From an uncultured Eubacteriales bacterium (GTDB taxonomy: Bacteria > Bacillota > Clostridia > Christensenellales > Aristaeellaceae): a DNA stretch of 46,466 bases. A program made the translations under genes and the position numbers. The notes under the pieces are model-generated. The model saw nothing but the letters and a program-made list of their open reading frames with translations. It did no database searches and was not told the origin of the DNA. Shown here one piece after another: positions 1-8,647 of this stretch. The stretch lies in assembly GCA_902790015.1 (NCBI GenBank), contig CADAQF010000016.1:1-46466 (forward strand), read 5' to 3'. Numbering within the stretch: position 1 is the first letter of the stretch; each line of letters begins with the position of its first letter.

Positions 1-190
1 GGCCGGTGAAGTCCCGGTGAGCATGGCGTTTTCAGCGTCAGAGAAGCTGAAAACGCCATAGCGAACCGTGGGTTACTCCGGATGACGCAGGAAAAGCCGC
101 AGGGGATCGTTGGGAAGGGGACGTAGTCCCCGTCCCAAGCACTTGACAGAAAACGGTCCTACAGGTAGAATAAGCAAGGTTTTTACCTAC
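1..190 (+). ncRNA. Candidate structured RNA, class unknown (left end cut)
   Basis: No open reading frame is supported here, but the stretch is densely foldable. A perfect 14-bp stem pairs 23-36 with 46-59. A second hairpin pairs 110-122 with 126-138 with one A/G mismatch and a three-base loop. A possible long-range pairing joins ACCGT (65-69) to ACGGT (153-157), and AGGTAGAA (163-170) can pair with TTTTACCT (181-188) with one G-U pair. Purine-rich single-stranded segments separate the stems, as in compact structured RNAs. It could be a cis-acting leader of degV or an independent RNA starting outside the window. It lacks the core motifs of cobalamin, T-box, TPP and glycine riboswitches. The class is not identified. 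Confidence 0.35.
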
Positions 191-219
191 CCCATCATGC
201 AGAAATCGAGGTTTCACCT

Positions 220-1095
220 ATGTCCACCTATATCGTCACAGATGCCGCCTGCGACCTGACCCGGGATTATATCTCCCGCCAGAAGGACCTGTTTGTGATC
301 CCCATGGATTACACCATCGGCAGCAAGACCGAGGTCTACACCTGCTACGACGGCTCCGATCAGCTTAAAAACCTGTACGACCGTATGCGCGAAGGCGAAA
401 CGTCCACCACCGCCCAGATCAATCTGAACGAGTACCTGTCCGTTTTCACCCGGCTGACCGACGCCGGACACGACGTGATCTACATCTGCCTGTCCTCCGG
501 CCTGACCGGCACCTTCCAGACGGCCGTGCTCGCCCGCAGCATCGTCATGGAAAAAAATCCTGACGCCCGCCTGTACGTGACGGATTCGCTGTGCGCCAGC
601 GCCGGCCAGGGCCTGCTGATTCATTACGCTCTGCAGATGCGCGACCAGCACGGCATGGATGCCGCCCAGCTGGCGGACTGGGTCACCGAGAACCGCCAGC
701 ACATCGCCCACTGGTGGACGGTGGACAAGCTGGATTATCTCCACCGCGGCGGCCGCGTGAGCCGCAGCACGGCCATCGTCGGCGACATGATGAAGATCAA
801 GCCCCTGGGCAACGTCAATTTCGAAGGCAAGCTGGTGGTCCAGGAAAAGATCATGGGCCGCAAGCGTTCCCTTAAAACCATGGCCGAAAAATATGCGGAA
901 ACCGCCGACCGTTCCCGCTGGAATACGGTGTTCGCCGGTCACGGGGACTGCGAGGAGGACTATGAGTACCTGAAGGAAAAGATCCTCGCCATCAACCCCT
1001 CCGCGCAGATCGAGCCCTGCCGCGTCGGCTCCATCATCGGCTGCCATACCGGCCCCGGCGTCATCATCCTGTTCTTCTGGGCAGACGCCCGCTGA
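220..1095 (+). CDS. DegV family fatty-acid-binding protein
   Basis: The 291-residue product matches the DegV/FakB fold over its whole length. DegV proteins bind a fatty acid and present it to the FakA kinase for acyl-phosphate formation in phospholipid synthesis. Visible signatures are the N-terminal DAACDLT segment, the central SSGLTGTF loop that holds the carboxylate, and the C-terminal GCHTGPG motif before a hydrophobic strand. No signal peptide is present, so it is cytosolic. The ATG follows a weak purine stretch (AGAAATCGAGG). It stands alone, about 100 bases before the ABC exporter genes. No fakA is in view, so the partner and exact ligand are unknown. Confidence 0.9.
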   Translation: MSTYIVTDAACDLTRDYISRQKDLFVIPMDYTIGSKTEVYTCYDGSDQLKNLYDRMREGETSTTAQINLNEYLSVFTRLTDAGHDVIYICLSSGLTGTFQTAVLARSIVMEKNPDARLYVTDSLCASAGQGLLIHYALQMRDQHGMDAAQLADWVTENRQHIAHWWTVDKLDYLHRGGRVSRSTAIVGDMMKIKPLGNVNFEGKLVVQEKIMGRKRSLKTMAEKYAETADRSRWNTVFAGHGDCEEDYEYLKEKILAINPSAQIEPCRVGSIIGCHTGPGVIILFFWADAR

Positions 1096-1140
1096 AAAAC
1101 CGTTTCCATTCATCATTTCATACTGGTTCTCTGTACGTCC

Positions 1141-1170
1141 GCCTGCCCGGCAGGGTCCTGCGAGGCAGGC
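1141..1170 (+). terminator. Weak hairpin after degV
   Basis: GCCTGCC (1141-1147) pairs with GGCAGGC (1164-1170) and is followed by TGTTTC, a poor T-run. It could end the degV transcript inefficiently or simply structure the leader of the ABC genes. Confidence 0.3.
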
Positions 1171-1198
1171 TGTTTCATGAAAAAGAAGGGGTACCGCC

Positions 1199-1939
1199 AT
1201 GATCGAATTCGTGAACGCCACCAAGGTATACGGCAAAAGCAGCTCCCCCGCGCTGGATCAATTGAACCTCCGGGTGCAAAACGGCTGCGTGTTCGGCTTC
1301 CTGGGCCCCAACGGCGCGGGAAAGACCACGGCTATCCGGCTTCTGACCGGGGTGCTTGCTCCCACCTCGGGCACGGTGCTGGTCAACGGCACCGACGTCC
1401 GGGAGGACCCCGTCGCCGTCAAGCGCATGATCGGCTTCGTGCCGGACAGCCAGGAGATGTACGAGCGCCTGACCGGCATGGAATACCTGAACTTCATGGC
1501 CGATATATACGGCGTTTCCTCGGCTGACCGCAAGGCCCGCGCGGAAAAATATCTGGATATGTTCATGCTCGAGGATGCCGCCAATGAGCGGATCCAGAGC
1601 TATTCCCGCGGCATGAAGCAGAAGATCTCCGTCATCGGCGCGCTCATCCATCAGCCCCCCGTATTCGTGCTGGACGAGCCCATGGTCGGCCTGGACCCGA
1701 AGGCCTCCTTCCTGCTCAAGGAGGAAATGCGCGCCCAGGCGCAAAAGGGCGTCACCGTGTTTTTCTCCACCCACGTCCTGGAAGTGGCCGAAAAGCTCTG
1801 CGACCAGGTCGGCATCATCAATCACGGAAAGCTGCTGGCCCAGGGAACCCCCGAAGAGCTCCGAAGCCGCACCGGCGACGCTTCCCTGGAGCAGGTGTTC
1901 CTGGATCTGACCGGTTCCGGGGAGGATGATGCGGAATGA
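1199..1939 (+). CDS. ABC exporter ATP-binding subunit
   Basis: The 246-residue product is a nucleotide-binding domain of the DrrA/CcmA type. It has the P-loop GPNGAGKTT at residues 36-44, an SRGMKQK signature near residue 137, Walker B VFVLDEP near 156 and the H-loop STHVLE near 190. It should hydrolyse ATP at the inner face of the membrane to drive the permease encoded by the next gene, with which it overlaps by 4 bases. The start ATG follows AAGAAGGGG. The substrate cannot be read from sequence. Transporters of this class export lipids, peptides, antibiotics or polymers. Confidence 0.93.
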   Translation: MIEFVNATKVYGKSSSPALDQLNLRVQNGCVFGFLGPNGAGKTTAIRLLTGVLAPTSGTVLVNGTDVREDPVAVKRMIGFVPDSQEMYERLTGMEYLNFMADIYGVSSADRKARAEKYLDMFMLEDAANERIQSYSRGMKQKISVIGALIHQPPVFVLDEPMVGLDPKASFLLKEEMRAQAQKGVTVFFSTHVLEVAEKLCDQVGIINHGKLLAQGTPEELRSRTGDASLEQVFLDLTGSGEDDAE

Positions 1940-3600
1940 AAGGTTACCTGCTGCTGGCCCGCATGATGCTAAAAAACACGATCACCGGCCTCAACCCCTT
2001 TGACCGCTTCCGCAGCGACAAAAAGTCCAAGGCAGCCGTCAAAAGCATGCTGCTGGGGCTGGTCCTGCTGTTCGCCCTGGGCAGCGTGGTGTACGCCGAA
2101 TACGAGCTTTTCGGCGTCCTGCGCTCCATGGGGCAGGAAGCGCTCCTGCCTGCCATGACCATGCTGATGGCCATGATGGCCTCCCTGCTGCTGGGGCTTT
2201 TCCAGAGCATTTCGGGCCTTTATCAGGGCCGGGACGCCGCCTGGCTGGCGGTGCTGCCGGTCAGTTCCCGGCAGATCTACGCCGCCAAGCTGACCAGCCT
2301 GTACCTGAGCGACCTGGTGCTGAACCTGCCCATCATCATCCCCGCCGCCGTTCTGTACCTGACCTCGCGGACGGACTTGATCCTGCCCATCCTCCGGCTG
2401 ATCCCCATTTTCCTCTTTCTGCCGGTGCTGCCGCTGGCGATCGTGTCGCTTGTATCCTACCTGCTGATGAAGCTGTCCTCTTTTGCGCGCAACCGCGAAA
2501 CCGTTCTGACAGGGCTCAGCATCCTCTTCATGGTCGGATATATGCTTACCGTCAGCCGCATCAGCGCCGTTTCCGGCGCCGACGGCGAGGAGGCCGTCGC
2601 CCGGATGCTGGCCTCCGAGGACGGGCTGATGAACAAGCTGCTGTCCGGCTTCCCCCCGGCCCGCTGGGCCGCTCAGGGCTTTATCGGAAGCTTCTGGCTG
2701 ATGCTTCTTTTCTGCCTGGTTTCCGCTGTGGGCATGGCTGTTTCCTTCCTGCTGACCGGCAGGGACTATCTGCCCACCGCCCTCTCCGCCGGCGAAAAGA
2801 CCCACAAAGGCGGAAAGGGCAGGGCCGCCGTGTCCGCCTCCCGCGCTGCCTCTCCCCTGGCCGCGCTCATCCGCCTCGAAATACGGGATCTGGTCAGGAC
2901 GCAGACCTATCTGCTCAACGGCGTGCTGGGCGGCCTGGTCATGCCCATCGCGCTGATGATCGGCGTTTCGTCCGGTATGAGCCAGGTCGGGAATGTCGGG
3001 AAAAATGAAATGTCCGAGGTCTTCGGCCAGCTGGACTTGTCTCTTCTCATCATCATCGCCACCGGAGCCTTTTACCTGTGCAGCTTTATCAATCAGTTGC
3101 CCGCCACCGCCGTTTCCCGGGAGGGCAGGCACTATCCGCTGTCCCTCTCCCTGCCCGTCCGGCAGTCAGTCCGCCTGACGGCCAAGCTGCTGGTGAGCCT
3201 GGTGCTTAATCTGCTTTCCATGCTCATCCTGCTGGTGCCTGTCCTGTTCTTCCTGCCCCTGCCGCTTCACGGGCTGCTGGCGGCCTTCGGGCTGGCTTTC
3301 CTTCTGAGCGTATTTCCCGCTGCCTTCTGCCTGTATATGGATGCCCGGCGCCCCAAGCTCAACTGGATGACGGAGATCGACGCCCTCAAGAAAAACTTCA
3401 ACAGCTACTTCAGCCTGATCTTCTGGATCGTGGGCGCCGCGGTATGTGTCATTACCGTGCTGCTTTTATTCCGCAACGGCGACTTCACCCCCTCCCTGAT
3501 CGGGCTCACCGTCTGCGCCATAGTGCTTTCGGGAGGCTCCCTTGCCTGGCTTTATCATCAGGCCGGCAGGCTCGAATTCCTTCCCGAAAACGCTGACTGA
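1936..3600 (+). CDS. ABC exporter permease subunit (554 aa)
   Basis: This long integral membrane protein has about twelve hydrophobic segments, arranged as two halves separated by a charged loop around residues 285-310. It overlaps the ATPase gene by 4 bases, so the two are almost certainly translated together and form one exporter. The size and two-halved layout fit the large permeases of Clostridia that pair with DrrA-like ATPases. No substrate-binding protein is encoded nearby, which supports export rather than import. The N-terminus is cytosolic and basic (RFRSDKKSK). Substrate unknown. Confidence 0.88.
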   Translation: MKGYLLLARMMLKNTITGLNPFDRFRSDKKSKAAVKSMLLGLVLLFALGSVVYAEYELFGVLRSMGQEALLPAMTMLMAMMASLLLGLFQSISGLYQGRDAAWLAVLPVSSRQIYAAKLTSLYLSDLVLNLPIIIPAAVLYLTSRTDLILPILRLIPIFLFLPVLPLAIVSLVSYLLMKLSSFARNRETVLTGLSILFMVGYMLTVSRISAVSGADGEEAVARMLASEDGLMNKLLSGFPPARWAAQGFIGSFWLMLLFCLVSAVGMAVSFLLTGRDYLPTALSAGEKTHKGGKGRAAVSASRAASPLAALIRLEIRDLVRTQTYLLNGVLGGLVMPIALMIGVSSGMSQVGNVGKNEMSEVFGQLDLSLLIIIATGAFYLCSFINQLPATAVSREGRHYPLSLSLPVRQSVRLTAKLLVSLVLNLLSMLILLVPVLFFLPLPLHGLLAAFGLAFLLSVFPAAFCLYMDARRPKLNWMTEIDALKKNFNSYFSLIFWIVGAAVCVITVLLLFRNGDFTPSLIGLTVCAIVLSGGSLAWLYHQAGRLEFLPENAD

Positions 3601-3618
3601 GGAAAGGCATAAAAAACC

Positions 3619-4737
3619 ATGCTTCTGACCAACGCTGTCCTGTGGACGGAAGAAGGCTTTGCACAAGGCCCTGACATCCGTCTGAAAAACGGCTTTGTAG
3701 CCGCTTTCGGCCGTCTTTCGCCCCTTCCCGGCGAACCCGTCCGGGATCTAAAGGGGGACTATCTGATTCCCGGCTTCGTGGATGTTCACATCCACGCCTA
3801 TCAGGGGCACGACACCATGCGCGGCGAGGAAGACATACGCTTCATGGCGCGGGGCCTGCGCGAAACCGGCGTTTCCGCCTTCTGCCCCACCACCATGAGC
3901 GCATCTTTGGAGGATACAAAAAAAGCGGTGGCCGCCGTCCGGCAGGTCCGCCTTTTTCCAAAGTCCTTCGAGGCGCGCGTACTGGGCGCGCATATGGAAG
4001 CCCCCTTCCTGTCGCCCAAAAAAGCCGGCGCCCAGCAGGCCTGCTATTTTTCAGATCCCTCCTGGGAGCTGTTTGAACAGATGACCGGCGGCCATCCTGA
4101 GGATGTGCGGCTGATGACGCTGGCCCCGGAAAGGCCGGGCGCCGAAGCCTTCGTGAAAAAGGCGGTCTCCCAGGGTCTGCGCATTTCCGTAGGCCATACC
4201 GACGCGGACGCCGCGCTTACCCATCAGGCGGCGGACTGGGGAGCCGACCACGCCACCCACCTGTTCAACGCCCAGCCGCCGCTGCACCACCGCTGTCCCG
4301 GCGTACCCGGCGCAGTGCTTACCGACGAGCGGTTTTTCGCCGAGATGATCTGTGACGGCGTTCACCTGCATCGGGATACCGTCCGCCTGATCTGCGCCTG
4401 CAAAGGGGCCTCCCGCGCCGTGGCCATCACGGACGCCATGGAGGCCGCGGGCATGCCTGACGGCGATTATTCCCTGGGCGGCCAGCGGGTGATCGTCCAT
4501 GGCAGCGAAGCCCGCCTGGCCGACGGCACCCTGGCCGGTTCCGTTTTGACCATGCCCCGGGCCCTGAGCAATCTGATCCATCGCTTCTCCATAGACCCCT
4601 GGGCCGCCGTCCGCATGTGCACGGCCGCCCCGGCCGATTCCATTGGCGAGTCCCTCTTAGGCCGCCTGCTTCCCGGCTCCCCCGCCCCTCTTACCCGCTG
4701 GACTCCGGACTGGCGATTAAGCGAAGTCATCGGATGA
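3619..4737 (+). CDS. nagA: N-acetylglucosamine-6-phosphate deacetylase
   Basis: The 372-residue product is an amidohydrolase-fold NagA, removing acetate from GlcNAc-6-P to give glucosamine-6-P in amino-sugar catabolism and cell-wall recycling. Family marks seen are the metal-site DVHIHAY near residue 55, the metal ligand Glu in AHMEAPF, HTDADA, the substrate-binding THLFNA and the catalytic Asp in ITDAMEAAG. The length is close to the usual 380. It follows the ABC permease by 18 bases, so it may be cotranscribed, and a strong terminator lies just downstream. No nagB or PTS gene is in view, so the rest of the pathway must be elsewhere. Confidence 0.93.
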   Translation: MLLTNAVLWTEEGFAQGPDIRLKNGFVAAFGRLSPLPGEPVRDLKGDYLIPGFVDVHIHAYQGHDTMRGEEDIRFMARGLRETGVSAFCPTTMSASLEDTKKAVAAVRQVRLFPKSFEARVLGAHMEAPFLSPKKAGAQQACYFSDPSWELFEQMTGGHPEDVRLMTLAPERPGAEAFVKKAVSQGLRISVGHTDADAALTHQAADWGADHATHLFNAQPPLHHRCPGVPGAVLTDERFFAEMICDGVHLHRDTVRLICACKGASRAVAITDAMEAAGMPDGDYSLGGQRVIVHGSEARLADGTLAGSVLTMPRALSNLIHRFSIDPWAAVRMCTAAPADSIGESLLGRLLPGSPAPLTRWTPDWRLSEVIG

Positions 4738-4746
4738 ACAGACATA

Positions 4747-4792
4747 CATGCCTGCCCGGTTCTGAGCCGGGCAGGCATGTTTGACTTTCTTT
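4747..4792 (+). terminator. Rho-independent terminator after nagA
   Basis: A perfect 13-bp stem pairs 4747-4759 with 4767-4779 around a 7-base loop, followed by TTTGACTTTCTTT. It closes the ABC-nagA unit. Confidence 0.8.
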
Positions 4793-4834
4793 CACCTTGA
4801 ATGTGACCAAATCGTGTCAAAGCGCTCCGGGGCT

Positions 4835-4863
4835 TTGCTTTTTCAGGCTGTTTATGATATCGT
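4835..4863 (+). promoter_or_regulatory. Possible sigma-A promoter for hslVU
   Basis: TTGCTT (4835-4840) lies 17 bases from TATCGT (4858-4863), about 55 bases before the hslV start and downstream of the nagA terminator. The match is only moderate, but a promoter is needed in this gap. Confidence 0.35.
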
Positions 4864-4918
4864 ATTCCCAAGGCAGGCGATTTGTTCTGCTCATCCCCTA
4901 CGAAAGGACAAAACGGAC

Positions 4919-5455
4919 ATGACTGAATTTCACGCCACCACCATCTGCGCCGTGCACAAGGACGGCCGCACCGCCATCGCGGGAGACGGCCAGGTCACCA
5001 TGGGCGAACATACCATCTTCAAGGCCAACGCGCACAAGGTGCGCCGCATCTTCAACGACCAGGTGATCACCGGCTTCGCGGGCACGGTATCGGACGCCTT
5101 TTCCCTGTGCGAGCGTTTCGAGGAAATGCTCACCCAGGTCGGCGGCAACCTGGAGCGCGCCGCTGTCAACCTGGCGCAGGAGTGGCGCCTGGGCAAGGCC
5201 GCCCGTCAGCTGGACGCCATGCTGATCGTGGCCGACAAGGACAGGATGCTGATCCTTTCCGGCACCGGCGAGGTGATCGAGCCGGACGGCGGGGTGGCCG
5301 CCATCGGCTCCGGCGGCAATTTTGCCCTGGCAGCCGCCCGCGCCCTGTACGAAAACACCGATCTTTCCGCCCACGAGATCGCGCTCAAGGCGCTTCAGAT
5401 CGCCGCCTCCATCTGTGTCTACACCAACGATAACATCATCGTCGAGGATATTTAA
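4919..5455 (+). CDS. hslV: ATP-dependent protease subunit HslV (ClpQ/CodW)
   Basis: The 178-residue product is the proteasome-beta-like peptidase of the HslUV protease. Its start [12 protein letters not shown] matches the Firmicutes CodW form, in which a short leader precedes the TT pair found at the mature N-terminus of other HslV proteins. The [14 protein letters not shown] and GSGGNFA motifs of the family follow. I chose the ATG at 4919 because AAAGGA lies 9-14 bases upstream and homology starts there. An upstream in-frame start at 4781 would add residues unrelated to the family. hslU begins 12 bases after the stop. Whether the leader is removed cannot be told from sequence. Confidence 0.95.
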   Translation: MTEFHATTICAVHKDGRTAIAGDGQVTMGEHTIFKANAHKVRRIFNDQVITGFAGTVSDAFSLCERFEEMLTQVGGNLERAAVNLAQEWRLGKAARQLDAMLIVADKDRMLILSGTGEVIEPDGGVAAIGSGGNFALAAARALYENTDLSAHEIALKALQIAASICVYTNDNIIVEDI

Positions 5456-5467
5456 GGAGTACTGATT

Positions 5468-6841
5468 ATGAACGAGCTTTCCCCCCATGAGGTGGTCCGG
5501 CAGCTGAACCGCTACATCATCGGGCAGGACGACGCCAAGCGCGCCGTCGCCATCGCCCTGCGCAACCGTTACCGCCGTTCCATGCTTCCCGAGGAAATGC
5601 GGGAGGAGATCACGCCCAAGAACATCCTGATGATCGGCCCCACCGGCGTAGGCAAGACCGAGATCGCCCGCCGCCTGGCCAGACTGGTCAACGCCCCGTT
5701 CATCAAGGTCGAGGCCACCAAGTTCACCGAGGTCGGCTATGTGGGCCGCGATGTGGAGTCCATCATCCGGGACCTGACGGAAAACGCCGTCCGCATGGTG
5801 CACGACGAATACGCCGAAAAGGTCAGAACGCGTGCCCAGGTGATCGCCGAGGACCGGCTGCTCAACATGCTGAGCGGCATCCAGAAAAAGAGCAATAACC
5901 CCTTCGATTTCCTTTTGGGCCGCAGCAGCGCCGCCCCCCAGCAGCCCCAGCAGACCGAAGAGGAAAAGCAGGCCCTCGCCCGCCGCAAGGACGACCTGAG
6001 GGATCAGCTGCGCCGCGGCGAACTGGACAACAACGAGATCGAGATCGAGGTGGAGGAGCAGGCGCCCCAGCTTGAGGTCGGCGGCACCTCCATCAGCATC
6101 GGCGACATGATGGGCGGGATGATGCCCAAGAAGACCAAGATGCGCCGCGTGAAGGTCCGCGAGGCCCGGGATATCCTGATCGCCGAGGAATCCGACAAGC
6201 TGATCGACGACGACGCCGTCAAGGAAGAAGCCGTCCGCCGCACCGAGCAGAGCGGCATCGTCTTCCTGGACGAGATCGACAAGATCGCCGGCCACGGCGG
6301 TTCGGGAAGCGGTCCCGACGTTTCCCGCGAGGGCGTTCAGCGGGACATCCTGCCCATCGTCGAGGGCAGCACGGTCAACACCAAGTACGGCCCGGTGCGG
6401 ACGGACTTCATGCTTTTTATCGCCGCCGGCGCCTTCCACGTATCCAAGGTGACCGACCTGATCCCCGAGCTTCAGGGCCGCTTCCCCGTTCAGGTGCGCC
6501 TCAAATCCCTGACCGAGGACGACTTTGTCCAGATCCTCAAAAACACCGACAACGCCTTGACCCGCCAGTATACGGCGCTGCTGGAGGTCGATAAGGTGCA
6601 TCTGACCTTCGACGAGGACGCCCTGCGCGAGATCGCCCGCATGGCCCTGATGGAAAACGAGGCCCATGAGGACCTCGGCGCCCGCCGCCTGCACGGCATA
6701 TTCGAGGAACTGCTGGAGGACGTTTCCTTCAACGCCGCCGGCGGCGATATGCCGGATGTCTACCTGACCATCACCCAGCAGTACGTAAAGGAACACTTGA
6801 AGTCCGAAAAGGCGCTGGATACCAGGAAGTATATCCTCTGA
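5468..6841 (+). CDS. hslU: ATP-dependent protease ATPase subunit HslU
   Basis: The 457-residue AAA+ unfoldase feeds substrates to HslV. The Walker A GPTGVGKTE lies at about residues 57-65, followed by the pore motif GYVGRD near 94. A charged intermediate domain with EEQAPQLEVGG spans roughly residues 110-240. Walker B VFLDEID lies near 265 and the sensor arginine region GRFPV near 338. The C-terminus KYIL resembles the tail that inserts into HslV. It forms an operon with hslV. The downstream gene is convergent, with only 6 bases between stop codons and no terminator there. Confidence 0.97.
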   Translation: MNELSPHEVVRQLNRYIIGQDDAKRAVAIALRNRYRRSMLPEEMREEITPKNILMIGPTGVGKTEIARRLARLVNAPFIKVEATKFTEVGYVGRDVESIIRDLTENAVRMVHDEYAEKVRTRAQVIAEDRLLNMLSGIQKKSNNPFDFLLGRSSAAPQQPQQTEEEKQALARRKDDLRDQLRRGELDNNEIEIEVEEQAPQLEVGGTSISIGDMMGGMMPKKTKMRRVKVREARDILIAEESDKLIDDDAVKEEAVRRTEQSGIVFLDEIDKIAGHGGSGSGPDVSREGVQRDILPIVEGSTVNTKYGPVRTDFMLFIAAGAFHVSKVTDLIPELQGRFPVQVRLKSLTEDDFVQILKNTDNALTRQYTALLEVDKVHLTFDEDALREIARMALMENEAHEDLGARRLHGIFEELLEDVSFNAAGGDMPDVYLTITQQYVKEHLKSEKALDTRKYIL

Positions 6842-6847
6842 TCCTGA

Positions 6848-8338
6848 TTATTCCGACGCAAAGAGGGCGCTGTACGGGATCTCCGCCGCCCAGGCAAGCG
6901 CCGGGTCGCCGGTTTCCAGCATGGACGCCTTCAGCACATCCCGGGAAGGACGAACGATCACTTCGTATTCCCCCTGCGGCGTTACGATCCGCACGGGCCG
7001 GGAAAAGTCCACCATCAGGGGATGGAGCAGTATGGAAAAGTCCCCGTTCACGTTCTCAGGGCGGACGGTGATGGTATTGTCCCCCGTGACTTTGGCGGTG
7101 ATGATCCCTTCGGTCACCTCTTTACCCGCCCTCAGCCAGTAAAAGCTCGTCACCTGCCTGCTCTCCGCCCTGGTGCCCAGGTCCCACACGACCGAGGCCG
7201 GGGCGGGGTCGCGGGTGAACCGGTTCACATAGTCCACGGCGCTCGTATTTTTAAACGTCGTTTCCAGCCGGAAATCCTCCCGGACGATCCTGCGGATCTC
7301 CTCGTCAAACTCCCTGTTCATCCCCGGGTAATAGTAGGACACATCGGCGTATACGTCGTCCCCGGCACAGGTTTGCAGGGCTTCCTCGAAGGCGTACAGC
7401 ATGCTTTCCCTGATGGCGGGGTCGGCGTATGTCGCCGGGTCCGCCAGCACCTCGCCCAGGTGGCCTGCGGTGGTGTCGTCATAGTTGTGGCCTTCGGGCA
7501 CGTGTATCAGCACCTGGTGCTCATATCCTCCGCCCAGTTCGTCGTGATACCCGTTCAGCACCTGCTCAAATTCCGCCGCGCGGAAGCAGCGCATCGCGCC
7601 TTCGCTGTAAAAGTCCCTCACGCCCGCCTGGATGCTGAAGGGACAGTTTGCCAGATTGCGCAGGGACACCCCGTTGGGGTGGCCGGACGACATATTGGCG
7701 GCCGCAAAACGGTCCGTCATGCGCGCCGCGATCTGGTACACGCCGTCTCCGCCGGCTGAAAAGCCCAGCAGGTACACCCGGTCGGGGTCGGCACTGAACA
7801 AACGCACCATCGTGCTGATCAGCCGGTCGTACAGCGGGTAGGATTCGGGCCTGAAGTGCAGGTCCCACGTATCGGTGATCCCCCGGCACGCGATGTAGAT
7901 GCCGCTTTCCACCGCCTCCCGGTAATAATCAAACATCCTCACCCACTCTTCGTCGTTGCTCTCGGGCGCGGTCCCGCCGCCGCCGTGCAGCGTGATATAC
8001 AGCGGATAAAGGCCGTTCTCGTCCGCATCCCCGACAATTTCCATCAGAAACCGCATCTTCCTTTCCCCGTCGGTCAGGGTGAAGACCTCAAGCGTCTGCC
8101 CCTCCTCCGAAAAGGGATCAGGTATTTCTCCTGCCGTCAGCGACGCTTCCATCTGCCGGGCGATTTCCGGGTCATTCATATACTCTTCCGTCACTTCGGC
8201 CAGTAGCGAAAGCGTTTCTTCCCCGGTCAGCGGCTCCAGTTCCCCGTTGATCACGACAGCCTCCTCCGCGTAAGCCGCACAAAGCGCCAGCATGATACAT
8301 ATAAGCGCGCAGAAAGCCCCTTTTACGCCTTTCATCAT
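6848..8338 (-). CDS. Exported alpha/beta-hydrolase (esterase/depolymerase-like)
   Basis: The 496-residue product begins with a signal peptide (basic start, hydrophobic core, CAAYAEE cleavage region). It is followed by an alpha/beta-hydrolase domain with the oxyanion HGGGG segment near residue 118 and nucleophile elbow GFSAGG near 198. The catalytic His is probably in VPEGHNY near 288. This resembles polyhydroxybutyrate depolymerase and feruloyl-esterase-like secreted hydrolases. A C-terminal beta-rich part after about residue 370 may bind a ligand. A promoter is placed at 8408-8436. The ATG at 8335 is an alternative start. Substrate unknown. Confidence 0.82.
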   Translation of the reverse strand: MMKGVKGAFCALICIMLALCAAYAEEAVVINGELEPLTGEETLSLLAEVTEEYMNDPEIARQMEASLTAGEIPDPFSEEGQTLEVFTLTDGERKMRFLMEIVGDADENGLYPLYITLHGGGGTAPESNDEEWVRMFDYYREAVESGIYIACRGITDTWDLHFRPESYPLYDRLISTMVRLFSADPDRVYLLGFSAGGDGVYQIAARMTDRFAAANMSSGHPNGVSLRNLANCPFSIQAGVRDFYSEGAMRCFRAAEFEQVLNGYHDELGGGYEHQVLIHVPEGHNYDDTTAGHLGEVLADPATYADPAIRESMLYAFEEALQTCAGDDVYADVSYYYPGMNREFDEEIRRIVREDFRLETTFKNTSAVDYVNRFTRDPAPASVVWDLGTRAESRQVTSFYWLRAGKEVTEGIITAKVTGDNTITVRPENVNGDFSILLHPLMVDFSRPVRIVTPQGEYEVIVRPSRDVLKASMLETGDPALAWAAEIPYSALFASE

Positions 8339-8407
8339 CTGATCATCCCACTCCTTCAGCCGTTATTTCCCTTTGGCCGCCGGCGCCCTGCCGGCTTTAC
8401 TGGCTGT

Positions 8408-8436
8408 ATCATATCATACAAATTCCCGCTCCGCAA
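8408..8436 (-). promoter_or_regulatory. Sigma-A promoter of the esterase gene
   Basis: On the minus strand TTGCGG (8431-8436) is 17 bases from TATGAT (8408-8413), about 70 bases upstream of the esterase start. Confidence 0.55.
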
Positions 8437-8450
8437 GTGCGGGGCTTTTT
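8428..8450 (+). terminator. Plus-strand terminator behind the antisense of the esterase gene
   Basis: GCTCCGC (8428-8434) pairs with GCGGGGC (8439-8445), with one G-U pair and loop AAGT, followed by TTTTT. It is the first clear plus-strand terminator after hslU. It overlaps the minus-strand promoter at 8408-8436. Confidence 0.5.
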
Positions 8451-8529
8451 CATAAAACCATACGAATAATCCCCGAAAAACCGAGAAATCCTACTCATCC
8501 GCCCGCTCATGCCGGTTCTTGATTTAGCA

Positions 8530-8557
8530 TTGACATCCGGCGGATTGATGATATAAT
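8530..8557 (+). promoter_or_regulatory. Sigma-A promoter of the preQ1 leader
   Basis: TTGACA (8530-8535) and TATAAT (8552-8557) match both hexamers exactly with a 16-base spacer. Transcription should start near 8564, just before the riboswitch. The rest of the 8339-8529 gap holds the promoter and terminator listed separately and no gene. Confidence 0.85.
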
Positions 8558-8577
8558 AGGCTTCGCGCAAATCGCGC

Positions 8578-8619
8578 CGGCAGTTCATTTGTACCTTCCT
8601 GCCGTAAAACAAAACCGGG
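8578..8619 (+). promoter_or_regulatory. preQ1-I type riboswitch
   Basis: The layout is that of the small preQ1-I aptamer. P1 pairs CGGCAG (8578-8583) with CTGCCG (8599-8604) around a 15-base loop. An A-rich tail TAAAACAAAACCGG follows (8605-8618) and is very like the tail of known preQ1-I aptamers. The two downstream genes encode a queuosine-precursor transporter and QueF, the enzyme that makes preQ1, which independently supports the call. The tail can also pair with the terminator loop (see the terminator entry), giving a transcriptional off-switch when preQ1 binds. Confidence 0.8.
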
Positions 8620-8647
8620 ACTGCCATAGCTTTATATGCTTTCAGGC

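Noticed and set aside
1..180. Cobalamin riboswitch at the left edge
   Set aside because: There is faint similarity near 141-165, but the conserved B12 box and the central GCCACTG-type core are absent.
4898..6796. 632-codon minus-strand open frame
   Set aside because: It is the antisense shadow of hslV and hslU, whose proteins are unmistakable. Long antisense frames are expected in G+C-rich DNA. The translation has low-complexity Gly/Ala/Val/Asp/His bias.
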